Source of the DNA: Aquirufa lenticrescens
GTDB taxonomy: Bacteria; Bacteroidota; Bacteroidia; Cytophagales; Spirosomataceae
Length of the DNA: 64,000 bases
NCBI RefSeq assembly: GCF_019916085.1
Contig: NZ_CP049834.1
Span: forward strand, 589,501-653,500
Direction: 5' to 3'
Shown one piece after another: positions 25,373 through 33,447 of this stretch. The notes beneath the pieces are model-generated. The model did not search any database. It was not told the DNA's origin and worked only from the letters and a program-made list of their open reading frames with translations. How positions within the stretch are numbered: position 1 is the first letter of the stretch; the number at the start of each line of letters is the position of its first letter. Both the position numbers and the translations under genes were made by a program.

Positions 25373-25400
25373 TTGTTCCCTTTTGCGCAAATGGGAACAA
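25373..25400. promoter_or_regulatory. Palindromic operator-like site 2
   Basis: TTGTTCCC / GGGAACAA (25373-25380, 25393-25400) with a 12-nt spacer holding the palindrome TTTGCGCAAA, followed by GTGCG. Between divergent genes. Confidence 0.65.
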
Positions 25401-25417
25401 GTGCGTCAGCTGTCAAT

Positions 25418-25438
25418 TGTCCAAATGAGTCCAAATAG
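25418..25438. promoter_or_regulatory. Phased 10-bp repeat motif, copy 2
   Basis: TGTCCAAATGAGTCCAAATAG: GTCCAAATGA and GTCCAAATAG in tandem with 10-bp period, 30 bp before the -33 box of the gene at 25519. Confidence 0.5.
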
Positions 25439-25468
25439 ATTCATTTTAGCGTTCGCTGAAATTCCAAA

Positions 25469-25499
25469 TTTGGCCTGAATGAATTTAATCGTATATTTC
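25469..25499 (+). promoter_or_regulatory. Promoter of the HTH-helical-repeat regulator gene
   Basis: TTTG (25469-25472), 19 nt, TATATTTC (25492-25499): near-perfect Bacteroidota promoter, ATG 20 nt downstream. Confidence 0.72.
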
Positions 25500-25518
25500 G
25501 TGGTATCTGTTCTAAAAT

Positions 25519-26721
25519 ATGCCTGCATCTATACCCATTAGCGTACACGAAAAAAAGTGGCTCATTAAAATCATCCAAGAAGTCTATGGTATACAGGTAG
25601 TGGATGCCTATTCCTGCCAAAAACTAAGTGAGGAACTAGTGCGAAAAGCTAAAATTTCCATTTCGTATAATACGTTGAGGAGACTTTTTGGCATTATTAA
25701 GGGACCCACGAATGCCTCTCGATTTACACTAGATAGCCTTTGTAAAGGAATGGGCTATACGGATTTTACCGCCTTTCAACAAGCCGTAAGTCAATTCGAA
25801 AAAGATTTTTTCAACGAAATGCTCATTTTGAATCGATTGGGAAATCGAAAAGATGATCAAATTATCTTGGGAATTGTTCAGCAATTTCAAATGAAGACTT
25901 GGGATGAGGTTTACCAGTTTAAATCGATCATTGACCTTTGTTTAGAAGTCAAAAATTTCGATCTATTAACTCAAATATTCGAACTCCCGTTTGATACGAA
26001 TAGCGAGGATGTGACTTGGCGGCTCTACGTGTCCTTCCAATCCATCTACGTACAAAGTTGTCAAAACAATAAAGCGGTCATCGACTATATTGCTCAATTA
26101 TTGAAAACCAATGAACTTGCGCAGCGAATCCTATTGCAGCTATTTGTTGAAGAGGATTGCTTACAGGGTTACTATGGCAAATGGCTCTTAGCGACTTCAG
26201 AAGATCTAGTGGAAGATATGCCTGTATTTAGGAATCTGATGTTGTGCCAACGAGCTTTCGAATTACAGGATATATCGGGAGCTAAACGCCATTTAGTACT
26301 GAGTAAAAAGGCTTTTCAAAATGGAATGCATCCTAATTTAAAAGGTCGAATTGCTGCCTGGGATTATATCTTGGAATCTACATCAGAAACGGCTCATCAA
26401 TTTTTTGAAGGATTGCAGGACTTCTCGTCCAAACTTTCCTTTTTGGTCTTTTTCTATCGACTATTGGAAGTTTATCAACAGGATTTAAGTGTTTTTGAAT
26501 TTATTGAGAGGTTTGAAGTGGACGATTTACTGATTAATTTTTCGTTTCCAGAGAAACATAATCTCAATAAAATGTATTTGTTAAAAGCCCGGTATTTTAT
26601 CCAAAAAGGTAACAAAGTGGAGGCGCGCAGCGCTATGAGTCAAATCAACCTGCTCTATATTTACAGTTGTGATAAAGTATGGGTAAATAAGCAAGTAGCC
26701 ATTATAGAGGCAGGATGTTAG
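25519..26721 (+). CDS. Putative regulator: N-terminal HTH-like domain plus helical-repeat C-terminus
   Basis: 400 residues, no signal or membrane segment. Residues about 10-95 ('SCQKLSEELVRKAKISISYNTLRRLFGI...LDSLCKGMGYTDFTAF') look like a DNA-binding helix-turn-helix module seen at the start of many uncharacterised Bacteroidota proteins; 'NTLRRLFGI' would be the recognition helix. The remaining 300 residues are amphipathic helices in TPR-like rhythm, a plausible peptide- or partner-sensing part. Overlaps the EamA transporter gene by 7 nt, so the two are coupled. Divergent from the SnoaL unit, with palindrome and phased repeats between. Function not established; regulation of the neighbouring promoters is my inference. 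Confidence 0.6.
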   Translation: MPASIPISVHEKKWLIKIIQEVYGIQVVDAYSCQKLSEELVRKAKISISYNTLRRLFGIIKGPTNASRFTLDSLCKGMGYTDFTAFQQAVSQFEKDFFNEMLILNRLGNRKDDQIILGIVQQFQMKTWDEVYQFKSIIDLCLEVKNFDLLTQIFELPFDTNSEDVTWRLYVSFQSIYVQSCQNNKAVIDYIAQLLKTNELAQRILLQLFVEEDCLQGYYGKWLLATSEDLVEDMPVFRNLMLCQRAFELQDISGAKRHLVLSKKAFQNGMHPNLKGRIAAWDYILESTSETAHQFFEGLQDFSSKLSFLVFFYRLLEVYQQDLSVFEFIERFEVDDLLINFSFPEKHNLNKMYLLKARYFIQKGNKVEARSAMSQINLLYIYSCDKVWVNKQVAIIEAGC

Positions 26722-27578
26722 GGTTTTTGTATATTCTTTTCAGTTCGGCTTTTTATGGCTTTAGTAATGCCTATTGGAAAAAAGCAATTCAGGACGCCCC
26801 CTTTTTGCAAGTCATTTTTAGTAGAGGCTTGTATACCACCTCGTTTTTTGGTCTTTGTTATTTGATGGATTATCAATGGGGAATTTTCACCCCTTGGTTA
26901 GGTGAGCGCCCGGTATTTACGGCTGCGGAACTGGCAATGAGTATCGGTTTGTGCGTTTTTAGTTTTTTTGGTTTGTATTTTTTTGTCCGTTCCTTGAAAA
27001 CAGAGGCGGTCTCTCTGGTATCTCCCGTTTCATCGATTAACTTATTCGGCTTGCTAACGGCTGTCTTATTTTTAGGGGAAACTTGGGGATTTGCTTATTC
27101 AATGGCAACCCTTTGCGTGGTGGGAGGTGTTTTTTTACTCTTCCAAAGTGATTGGCACTTTAGCTCGATAAGCTCTTTTTTGAAGGCATTAGGAGGGAGT
27201 ATATTGGCTTCCTTCTTCTGGGGCATATCCTATTCCCTTTTTAAGTATCCTGTAGCTTGGCTTGGCGTAATCCCGTTTTCCTTTTTGTTAGAATTGTGTG
27301 TGACGCTATGTGTGGGAGTTTTCCTCCTTTTCCAAAAGCAAAAATGGCAACAAATCCCTCAGGCACCTATCCGCATTTTGGCCTTATGCATCATTTTAGG
27401 CTCGGTATTTTTGAATATAGCCTATAAAACAGCTTCAATTACACAAATCATCTTTGTGAGTAAATCTCAACTCGTTCTAACCTTGATTTTTGGCCAAATC
27501 CTTTACCGCGAAAAATTAAAGGCCTTACAATTACTGGGGATTGCTTTGTTGCTTTTATCGATTTATATAGTGGTTTAA
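26715..27578 (+). CDS. EamA/DMT-family membrane transporter
   Basis: 287 residues, ten hydrophobic segments arranged as two five-helix EamA repeats; 'LFGLLTAVLFLGETWGF' and 'LVLTLIFGQILYREKLKALQLLGIALLLLSI' are the conserved ends of each repeat. Probably exports or imports a small metabolite; substrate unknown. Translationally coupled to the preceding regulator. Its stop codon overlaps that of the convergent gene. Confidence 0.88.
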   Translation: MLGFLYILFSSAFYGFSNAYWKKAIQDAPFLQVIFSRGLYTTSFFGLCYLMDYQWGIFTPWLGERPVFTAAELAMSIGLCVFSFFGLYFFVRSLKTEAVSLVSPVSSINLFGLLTAVLFLGETWGFAYSMATLCVVGGVFLLFQSDWHFSSISSFLKALGGSILASFFWGISYSLFKYPVAWLGVIPFSFLLELCVTLCVGVFLLFQKQKWQQIPQAPIRILALCIILGSVFLNIAYKTASITQIIFVSKSQLVLTLIFGQILYREKLKALQLLGIALLLLSIYIVV

Positions 27579-27871
27579 AGCATCATCGCCAAATAACTCT
27601 TAAACCCAAAGGCCTCCTTAGGTCGCAAATGACGGAGCGAACAAAAACGATTTTTAGTCAACGCGATGAAGGTGTCAGCTAGTACCAGATTTTCGATTGT
27701 CCTCACTTGAACCACGTCATTTACTGGGAAGGTATTTACAAGTTTTTTCCATCGGAATAAACGAAGCGAATACACCTCGATCATTCCATTACGAATGCTA
27801 ACTTCGCGGCCTTCTTTTCCCATTAATAAAACGTAAAAAGGACTTTTGCAGAGATAGTGTTTTGTTTCCAT
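27575..27871 (-). CDS. Hypothetical protein (98 residues)
   Basis: Soluble, basic, no signal peptide; 'EVYSLRLFRWKKLVNTFPVNDVVQV' suggests a small beta-rich domain. I do not recognise the family. Coding is supported by its position: it ends exactly in a 4-bp stop-codon overlap with the convergent transporter gene, and its upstream region holds a four-fold phased repeat (27922-27960) and a weak -7 box (TAGTTTTA, 27894-27901 minus strand). Confidence 0.6.
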   Translation of the reverse strand: METKHYLCKSPFYVLLMGKEGREVSIRNGMIEVYSLRLFRWKKLVNTFPVNDVVQVRTIENLVLADTFIALTKNRFCSLRHLRPKEAFGFKSYLAMML

Positions 27872-27921
27872 AGCGTTTTAATTTCTATGGAATAAAACTA
27901 CGCTAACCGCAGGATACATCC

Positions 27922-27960
27922 TTTGGCCAAATGGGGCCAAATGTGTTCAAAAGAGTACAG
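27922..27960. promoter_or_regulatory. Phased 10-bp repeat motif, copy 3 (four units)
   Basis: Minus strand reads TGTACTCTTT TGAACACATT TGGCCCCATT TGGCCAAAGG: four units of TGnnCnC(A)TT at exact 10-bp period, about 50-90 bp before the 98-residue gene. Related to the motifs at 21996 and 25418. Confidence 0.45.
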
Positions 27961-27961
27961 C

Positions 27962-30340
27962 CTATTCATAACAATCCATCCCAATAGGAGCACCATCTGG
28001 AATCACCGGCGTCTGCATCGGTTTCCAATCCGCGGGATTCGCTTTGAATTGATCAATGGTCTGTACAAGATAGGCCGCAAAAGCACCGGTCTTTTTGCTA
28101 TACACCTCTCTAATTCCTTTCACTGACGCATTGACTTCTGATGCCGCTAAAGGAGAAATAGAAGGCGCGTTCAATACGTTGAGTAAAGAGGAAACTACTT
28201 TGAAATTGATGGTCTCTTGCGTCGCTTGTAAATAGGGATCCGAATGTGCCGTGTAAAGGGTTGCGTTTAATAAGGAGCTTAATGTCTCTGAAACCCCTAA
28301 TTGCTGAGCATTCACCGCTTTATTGCCCGCTAAACGAGATAAGCGATCAGGGTGCAATAAAAAGTCTAAGGTGAAATCGGCAGCGGATTCTACTGCGCCC
28401 ATCGGATCGAAGGTGATTCCTGTCTTGCCTTTAAACGATTCGCGTGTCCGTTCATTGTTGAAAGCGCGCGGAGGGAATAAGGCTAACTTGTCTTCAGGAA
28501 TCGCTAGGTTACGCGCGTCCAAGGTCTGGGTCACCGCTTTCAAAGCTTGTGTTTGTAACGCAACTGAGGCTGGTTCTAAGACTAATTCCTTACCACCTCT
28601 CACCGCATAATTGTATTCAGATCCACCGATGATTTTGGTGGTTGCTTCTGTTTGGTAACGATGTAAGAAATACAAGGGTACGAAGACGTCTTCTAGGTGA
28701 GAATAGGTTTCGTTCGGGCGTATGTTGTGAACAGAGAAGTTTGTGATCGCTTTTTTACGTACGGCTAAAATGTGTTCTAGTTCGTCCACGATGGTTTTTC
28801 CATTGTCCCAAAGGTGGGCATATATATGCGCTCCACCCGGGTTGCGGGCGTCGGAGTCGGTGATGAAGCGAAGCCCTTTGGCATAGGCATTATCAATCAC
28901 TTGATTTAATTCAGCTTTCGATTTGTGATCTCCATAGGCATAGTCAACCGATACTTTGTCCCAATCCCCGATTTTGGTATCATAGGCATGGCTGAAATCC
29001 ATTTGATCTCCTTTAAAGTCAATTTGTGGATGAGGATAATCCATCACGCTCGAATTCTCCCGAGCGCTCGCCGCATAATTATGCGCAAAACCTAGTGTAT
29101 GACCTATTTCGTGTGCTGCTAGTTGTCTGATACGGGCCAAAGACATCGCCATCATCGGCCCATTCGCCGAGCCATCAACTGCAAAAGGAGCATTCATCAA
29201 CGCCTGCGCGATCAAGAAATCTTGGCGGATTCTTAAACTACCTAAACTTACATGGCCCTTCATAATTTCGCCCGTTCTTGGGTCTGTAATCGAAGCGCCG
29301 TAACTCCATCCTCGTGTGGAACGGTGCACCCATTGGATGACATGGTAGCGCACATCCATCGGATCAGCGTCTTCCGGCAATAATTTAACCTGAAATGCAT
29401 CTTTGTATCCGATCGCCTCGAAGGCCTGGTTCCACCAGCGACCACCTACCATTAAGGCTGTGCGAACGGGTTCTGGGGTACCATTGTCTAAGTAATAAAT
29501 GATGGGTTTGATTGCCTCGCTGACTGCCGCTTTAGGGTCTTTTTTTTCCAAACGGTGGCGTGTAATCCACTGCTTCAATACCACCTCATTGACCGGGGAA
29601 GAATAATCTTGGAAAGAGATCGCGTTTGCTCCAGAACGTGGATCAAACAAGCGTGGCTCGTATTTATTATCCGGTAATTCGATGAACGAATGATGTTCCA
29701 CCACTGTCACATAATCTGCATTAGGCACTACAGAACGCACTTCTGCCCCTGTACCATTGCCTGCAAAAGTCAGACGTGCCTCGAATTCGCTATTTTTAGG
29801 AAAGGATTTGGTGTGTTCTAAAGCCAATGAACTTCTACTTTTGTCTAAACTATAAGACCCTTGCTTAGCCTGCGTTAAGCGCTTTAAAACCCCGTGTGCA
29901 TCCTGCATGAGGAAATCAGTGATGTCGATAATGTAAACACCATCAGAAGAGCTTTCAATTTTGAATCCGAATAAGACTGATTTTGCGAAGGCCTGTTGCA
30001 CGGATAATTTCTCCAAAGCATTGCTCGTATTCGCCCGGTATTGGGTATTGGGTTGCACTAAGAAGATTTTGTTTCCTTGCTTCTCGAAGAATACAACTTG
30101 CTCATTTCCTAATTGACCGCGGTCTAAACCTAGGTCGTTGTTTCCTACGCCTTGCGCTAGGGAATAGGTATATAAAAACTCCTCATTTAGCTTTTTGACC
30201 TCTAAAAAGATCTTGTCATTCGACTCATCGTAGTAGAAGTTGAAATAACCCGTTTGGGCTTTCATCGATTTGAATTTATCAGCGATTTGAGCGGAAGCGC
30301 TAAGGCTGATTAGGGCGAAAAGGAGGAGCATTTTTTTCAT
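27962..30340 (-). CDS. Secreted zinc metalloprotease (metzincin, DUF5117/DUF4953-type)
   Basis: 792 residues from ATG 30340, which begins the signal peptide (MKKMLLLFALISLSASAQ); longer in-frame starts run into the upstream terminator and gene and are rejected. Zinc site 'HEIGHTLGFAH' (residues 410-420, HExxHxxGxxH) with Met-turn 'SVMDYPHP' about 20 residues later. N-terminal DUF5118/DUF5117-like part, C-terminal DUF4953-like part. Bacteroidota often carry several; they are periplasmic or outer-membrane-associated and uncharacterised. Stands alone behind a bidirectional terminator. Confidence 0.9.
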   Translation of the reverse strand: MKKMLLLFALISLSASAQIADKFKSMKAQTGYFNFYYDESNDKIFLEVKKLNEEFLYTYSLAQGVGNNDLGLDRGQLGNEQVVFFEKQGNKIFLVQPNTQYRANTSNALEKLSVQQAFAKSVLFGFKIESSSDGVYIIDITDFLMQDAHGVLKRLTQAKQGSYSLDKSRSSLALEHTKSFPKNSEFEARLTFAGNGTGAEVRSVVPNADYVTVVEHHSFIELPDNKYEPRLFDPRSGANAISFQDYSSPVNEVVLKQWITRHRLEKKDPKAAVSEAIKPIIYYLDNGTPEPVRTALMVGGRWWNQAFEAIGYKDAFQVKLLPEDADPMDVRYHVIQWVHRSTRGWSYGASITDPRTGEIMKGHVSLGSLRIRQDFLIAQALMNAPFAVDGSANGPMMAMSLARIRQLAAHEIGHTLGFAHNYAASARENSSVMDYPHPQIDFKGDQMDFSHAYDTKIGDWDKVSVDYAYGDHKSKAELNQVIDNAYAKGLRFITDSDARNPGGAHIYAHLWDNGKTIVDELEHILAVRKKAITNFSVHNIRPNETYSHLEDVFVPLYFLHRYQTEATTKIIGGSEYNYAVRGGKELVLEPASVALQTQALKAVTQTLDARNLAIPEDKLALFPPRAFNNERTRESFKGKTGITFDPMGAVESAADFTLDFLLHPDRLSRLAGNKAVNAQQLGVSETLSSLLNATLYTAHSDPYLQATQETINFKVVSSLLNVLNAPSISPLAASEVNASVKGIREVYSKKTGAFAAYLVQTIDQFKANPADWKPMQTPVIPDGAPIGMDCYE

Positions 30341-30372
30341 AACCCAATTTAGGAATTTACGTTGGTAAAAGA

Positions 30373-30398
30373 AAAAGCCCGAATAATTTCGGGCTTTT
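30373..30398. terminator. Terminator of the phytanoyl-CoA dioxygenase gene
   Basis: AAAAGCCCGAA / TTCGGGCTTTT (30373-30383, 30388-30398) with TAAT loop; works in the minus direction, T-run included in the stem. Confidence 0.9.
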
Positions 30399-30402
30399 AT
30401 CA

Positions 30403-31353
30403 TTACCAGCGATCTAATCCTAGAATCTTTCTGCCTAGTTCGTTCAATTGAGCCGTTTCGTATTTTGTTTGTTCCCATTTGCGTGGATCCCCTGGGAAGG
30501 CATAGCCTTCTGGAGCGATGCGATCTTGCCACGAGTTTACCCGCCATTCACGCAAAGAATCATTATCTTCCTCCGCCGGCATCATTGAAATGTATTGGGC
30601 ACAACGTACTTGGTCACTATTATTTGCCCGAATTCCGTGTGGCTGTAAACTATTAAAAATTAATAAATCGCCAGCTTCTAGTGTCACTTTGGTCGGGGTA
30701 AAATCGGATGTGTCAGGTAAGAAACGATTGCGATCCTCCGGTTGAGTCAATTTCCAAGTATCATAATTGCGGAATAGTTCCGGAATGCATTGGAATCCAC
30801 CCATATTCTCGTCTAACTGATCTGCTAAGGCCAAAACTCCTTGGACGTTTACTGGCTTCGTCTCCGGATCGTAATCCCAGTGAATAAAGGCTTTGTATTC
30901 GTGACCTGGACGAATGGGGAAATTCAAATTCGCTCGATCAATCGTCACCCACAATTTCTCTGTCCCCCAAATATCCGCAAAAGCATCATATACACGCTGG
31001 GTCGAGCGATTATCCCATTGCAATTGGCTATTGTAACATTCCACCATTCCCGTATTTGCGAGCTCTTTCATCTTCATTTCAGCACGTGGCGCGGTATACC
31101 AAGTCGATGAATCATTCGGATCTTTCTCTTCAAACTCGTACAAGAATGCCGCCGTCTTTAAAGCTTGTTCGCGTGATACCGCCTGCTTAATAATCACGTA
31201 TCCATTGTGTTTCCAAAACGCCCAATCCTCCTCGCTTAATACGCGAAGTGGCTCGCCGTTTGAACGGTCGTTTAATTTTACCGCACTACTTTTAGCGGTG
31301 GAGGGATTGCCGGGAATGTCGTAGTGGCCGTTGTTAGGGATGTCAGTTTTCAT
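30403..31353 (-). CDS. Phytanoyl-CoA dioxygenase (PhyH) family Fe(II)/2-oxoglutarate oxygenase
   Basis: 316 residues, cytoplasmic. Iron triad His158-x-Asp160 in 'FIHWDYD' and His239 in 'LQPHGIR', with 2-oxoglutarate-binding Arg250. Hydroxylates an unknown small substrate. Divergent (116 bp) from an AraC regulator that probably controls it; a perfect -7 box lies 20 nt before the ATG. Confidence 0.9.
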   Translation of the reverse strand: MKTDIPNNGHYDIPGNPSTAKSSAVKLNDRSNGEPLRVLSEEDWAFWKHNGYVIIKQAVSREQALKTAAFLYEFEEKDPNDSSTWYTAPRAEMKMKELANTGMVECYNSQLQWDNRSTQRVYDAFADIWGTEKLWVTIDRANLNFPIRPGHEYKAFIHWDYDPETKPVNVQGVLALADQLDENMGGFQCIPELFRNYDTWKLTQPEDRNRFLPDTSDFTPTKVTLEAGDLLIFNSLQPHGIRANNSDQVRCAQYISMMPAEEDNDSLREWRVNSWQDRIAPEGYAFPGDPRKWEQTKYETAQLNELGRKILGLDRW

Positions 31354-31372
31354 ATGGGATAAATTTATATGC

Positions 31373-31380
31373 CAAAGGTA
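31373..31380 (-). promoter_or_regulatory. -7 box of the PhyH-family gene
   Basis: Minus-strand TACCTTTG (perfect TAnnTTTG), 19 nt before the ATG; no -33 box, so activation by the divergent AraC protein is plausible. Confidence 0.55.
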
Positions 31381-31469
31381 GAGTTCATGAAGTACCTTTT
31401 TTTCTGCTCTATTGATAATTATTTGTACTGTATTGATATGTTATTTCCGTATTTAACTATTTTAGGCAA

Positions 31470-32315
31470 ATGAAATTGAATTTAGAGCAAATCCTACCGG
31501 ATAGTGATAGTTCGTTTAGGTTTCTTTTAACCCCTAAATTGAACGAAGTTTTCTATTGGCATTTCCACCCCGAAATCGAATTGGTGTATGTAGAGGCAGA
31601 TAAAGGAATTCGCCACATCGGAGAACATATTTCGACTTATGAGGGATGTGATTTAGCCTTAATTGGATCCTATATTCCCCACTTGAATTTTGATTATGGC
31701 GTAAAGGCTACGGTGGAGACAGTCGTGATTCAGTTTCCGGAGACCTATTTCGAGAATGGATTGGTCCGGATTCCGGAATTAAAAAAGGTCGTAGATCTGA
31801 TGGAACGCGCGAAAACGGGCCTGGCTTTTACGGGTGAAACGAAGCGGATTGCCGGTGTGCGTTTGAAAAAATTGCAACATTTGGATCGTTTTCATCAGTT
31901 TATGGAGCTAATGAGCATTTTCCAGTTTTTGGCAGAATCAGACGAATATGTGGACCTCGATGTTCGTCCCATCTCCAGCCAAACCATCCTCAAACAACAA
32001 GAACGGATGCATCGCATCCATCAATTCGTCGAAGCAAATTTTCAAAAGCCCATTGACACCCAGCAAATCGCGGACGAAGTCAACCTCTCGCTTCCGGCCT
32101 TCTGCCGCTATTTTAAGAAAACAACGAAATTCACCTACACGGACTTTGTCAATCAATACCGCGTGCAATACGCGAAGAAAATCTTGATTCAAGACAAGAA
32201 TGTGACCGAGACTTGCTTCGAATCAGGCTTCGAAAGTCTTTCCTATTTCAACCGGATCTTCAAGAAATGGACTGGGGAGTCTCCGTCTAGTTTTAGGAAA
32301 CAGCGGTTAAAATAA
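31470..32315 (+). CDS. AraC-family transcriptional regulator
   Basis: 281 residues. N-terminal cupin domain with 'FYWHFHPEIELVYV' and 'GIRHIGEHISTYEGCDLALIGSYIPH', typical of sugar- or metabolite-sensing AraC proteins; C-terminal double HTH (about 180-280) ending 'ETCFESGFESLSYFNRIFKKWTGESPSSFR'. Divergent from the PhyH-family oxygenase gene, its probable target. Ends at an intrinsic terminator. Confidence 0.92.
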   Translation: MKLNLEQILPDSDSSFRFLLTPKLNEVFYWHFHPEIELVYVEADKGIRHIGEHISTYEGCDLALIGSYIPHLNFDYGVKATVETVVIQFPETYFENGLVRIPELKKVVDLMERAKTGLAFTGETKRIAGVRLKKLQHLDRFHQFMELMSIFQFLAESDEYVDLDVRPISSQTILKQQERMHRIHQFVEANFQKPIDTQQIADEVNLSLPAFCRYFKKTTKFTYTDFVNQYRVQYAKKILIQDKNVTETCFESGFESLSYFNRIFKKWTGESPSSFRKQRLK

Positions 32316-32316
32316 A

Positions 32317-32346
32317 AGGCCGAAGAACAATGTCCTTCGGCCTATT
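32317..32346. terminator. Bidirectional terminator
   Basis: AGGCCGAAG / CTTCGGCCT (32317-32325, 32335-32343), loop AACAATGTC, A-rich before and ATTT after. Confidence 0.8.
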
Positions 32347-32365
32347 TAGAAATTTTCAGCAAGGA

Positions 32366-33274
32366 TTATTTTCTCCCTTGAGAATACTGATCAATGCCGG
32401 AGATTTTTCCGTTTAAATCAAATTGGAAAATTTCAACTAACGATTTGTTCCAAACAGAACCATCCTTAGAAACACGCTTCTCTGTAGACGTTACAAATAC
32501 ACCTGAAACAGGATCCGTATAGGCGATCTTAATAGGAAGAATGCTTGTAAATTTCCAGTCTAGTGAAGTATAACCATCCATCATTTGGCTAAGGTCTTTT
32601 TTTGTTAACTCTAATTTGTTGCCATCAAAGTCAGTGATTTTTACCTTTTCAGCAAAGAAAGTTAATACAGTAGCTACATCCATCGCATTATAGGCTTTAT
32701 TGAATTTCTCCATAGCTTCAATCTCACCGCGATTTGAGAATTGGAATGCTCTGCCATTTACTTCATTTTTAGGATCCTCCGTAATATATTTTCCGCCTGA
32801 AGTTTGACCATATTCATTGGTTTTGGGAATTGAACCATATTGTGTGAAACTCGAAATTTTTCCGTCTTTGTTAAATCTGAATAACTCAAACAAGTTAAGT
32901 GTTTCCTTAGAACCATTGTTAGCTACCCGTGTTTCTACCGATTGCAACATCACGATTTCTTCGTTTGAACCAGGTACCTTAACCGGTAAAATAGCCATAG
33001 GCACATCCTCTACGGTTTTAATGTAAGCAATGGATTTTTTCGTCATTTCTTCTCTTTTCTTTGCCATTTCTGGGGTGTAAAAAGAAAGTTCTTTTTCTCC
33101 ATCTTTTGAATTGTAAGCTTTGACGAAGTCTAACAAAATTTGGCTGTTTTTCTCAGAACCAAATTGGAAACTCTTGCCAGCATCTGGACCAGAGAAGATT
33201 TTACCTGCTGTCGTTTGTGCCGAGACACTGAATGTCGATGCGATGATCGCACCTGCTAGAACAAATTTTTTCAT
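32366..33274 (-). CDS. Secreted protein with two tandem NTF2/SnoaL-like domains
   Basis: 302 residues from ATG 33274, which starts the signal peptide (MKKFVLAGAIIASTFSVSAQ). Two copies of one domain: 'GKSFQFGSEKNSQILLDFVKAYNSKDGEKELSFYTP' (about 30-65) and 'GRAFQFSNRGEIEAMEKFNKAYNAMDVATVLTFFA' (about 175-210), each ending with 'LFELFRFNKDGKISSFTQY' or 'LVEIFQFDLNGKISGIDQY'. A clear internal duplication. Function unknown. Divergent from another SnoaL-like gene with a palindromic site between. Confidence 0.82.
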   Translation of the reverse strand: MKKFVLAGAIIASTFSVSAQTTAGKIFSGPDAGKSFQFGSEKNSQILLDFVKAYNSKDGEKELSFYTPEMAKKREEMTKKSIAYIKTVEDVPMAILPVKVPGSNEEIVMLQSVETRVANNGSKETLNLFELFRFNKDGKISSFTQYGSIPKTNEYGQTSGGKYITEDPKNEVNGRAFQFSNRGEIEAMEKFNKAYNAMDVATVLTFFAEKVKITDFDGNKLELTKKDLSQMMDGYTSLDWKFTSILPIKIAYTDPVSGVFVTSTEKRVSKDGSVWNKSLVEIFQFDLNGKISGIDQYSQGRK

Positions 33275-33300
33275 TGATATTAATTTTTTGATTAGGTCAG

Positions 33301-33306
33301 CAAGTA
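33301..33306 (-). promoter_or_regulatory. Weak -7-like box, minus direction, at palindrome 3
   Basis: Minus-strand TACTTG, 55.5 bp from the palindrome centre and 27 nt before the ATG at 33274. Shorter than the consensus, so uncertain. Confidence 0.3.
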
Positions 33307-33345
33307 CGGCGGAAAAAAGGGTCTGTGGAAAGAAAAGGAGAATGT

Positions 33346-33377
33346 ATTTGTTCCCAAATGCGCAAAAGGGAACAAAT
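33346..33377. promoter_or_regulatory. Palindromic operator-like site 3
   Basis: ATTTGTTCCC / GGGAACAAAT (33346-33355, 33368-33377), 10-bp perfect arms, 12-nt spacer with central TGCGCA, followed by TCG. Lies between two divergent SnoaL-type genes. Confidence 0.68.
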
Positions 33378-33415
33378 TCGCTCATCCTAAATGAGCATTA
33401 GCGGGGGAGATGTAC

Positions 33416-33423
33416 TAGGTTTG
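33416..33423 (+). promoter_or_regulatory. -7 box of the SnoaL-like lipoprotein gene
   Basis: TAGGTTTG, a perfect TAnnTTTG, 54.5 bp from the centre of palindrome 3 and 25 nt before the ATG; no -33 box. Confidence 0.62.
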
Positions 33424-33447
33424 GCAAACATTAAAAAACTAATAACA

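Noticed and set aside
30468-30483. Half-site TTTGTTCCCATTTGCG resembling the palindromic operator
   Set aside because: Lies inside the dioxygenase coding region, has no inverted partner and encodes a conserved-looking KWEQTK segment; treated as chance.
30340-30547. N-terminal extension of the metzincin
   Set aside because: It runs through a strong terminator and the neighbouring gene and would hide the signal peptide.
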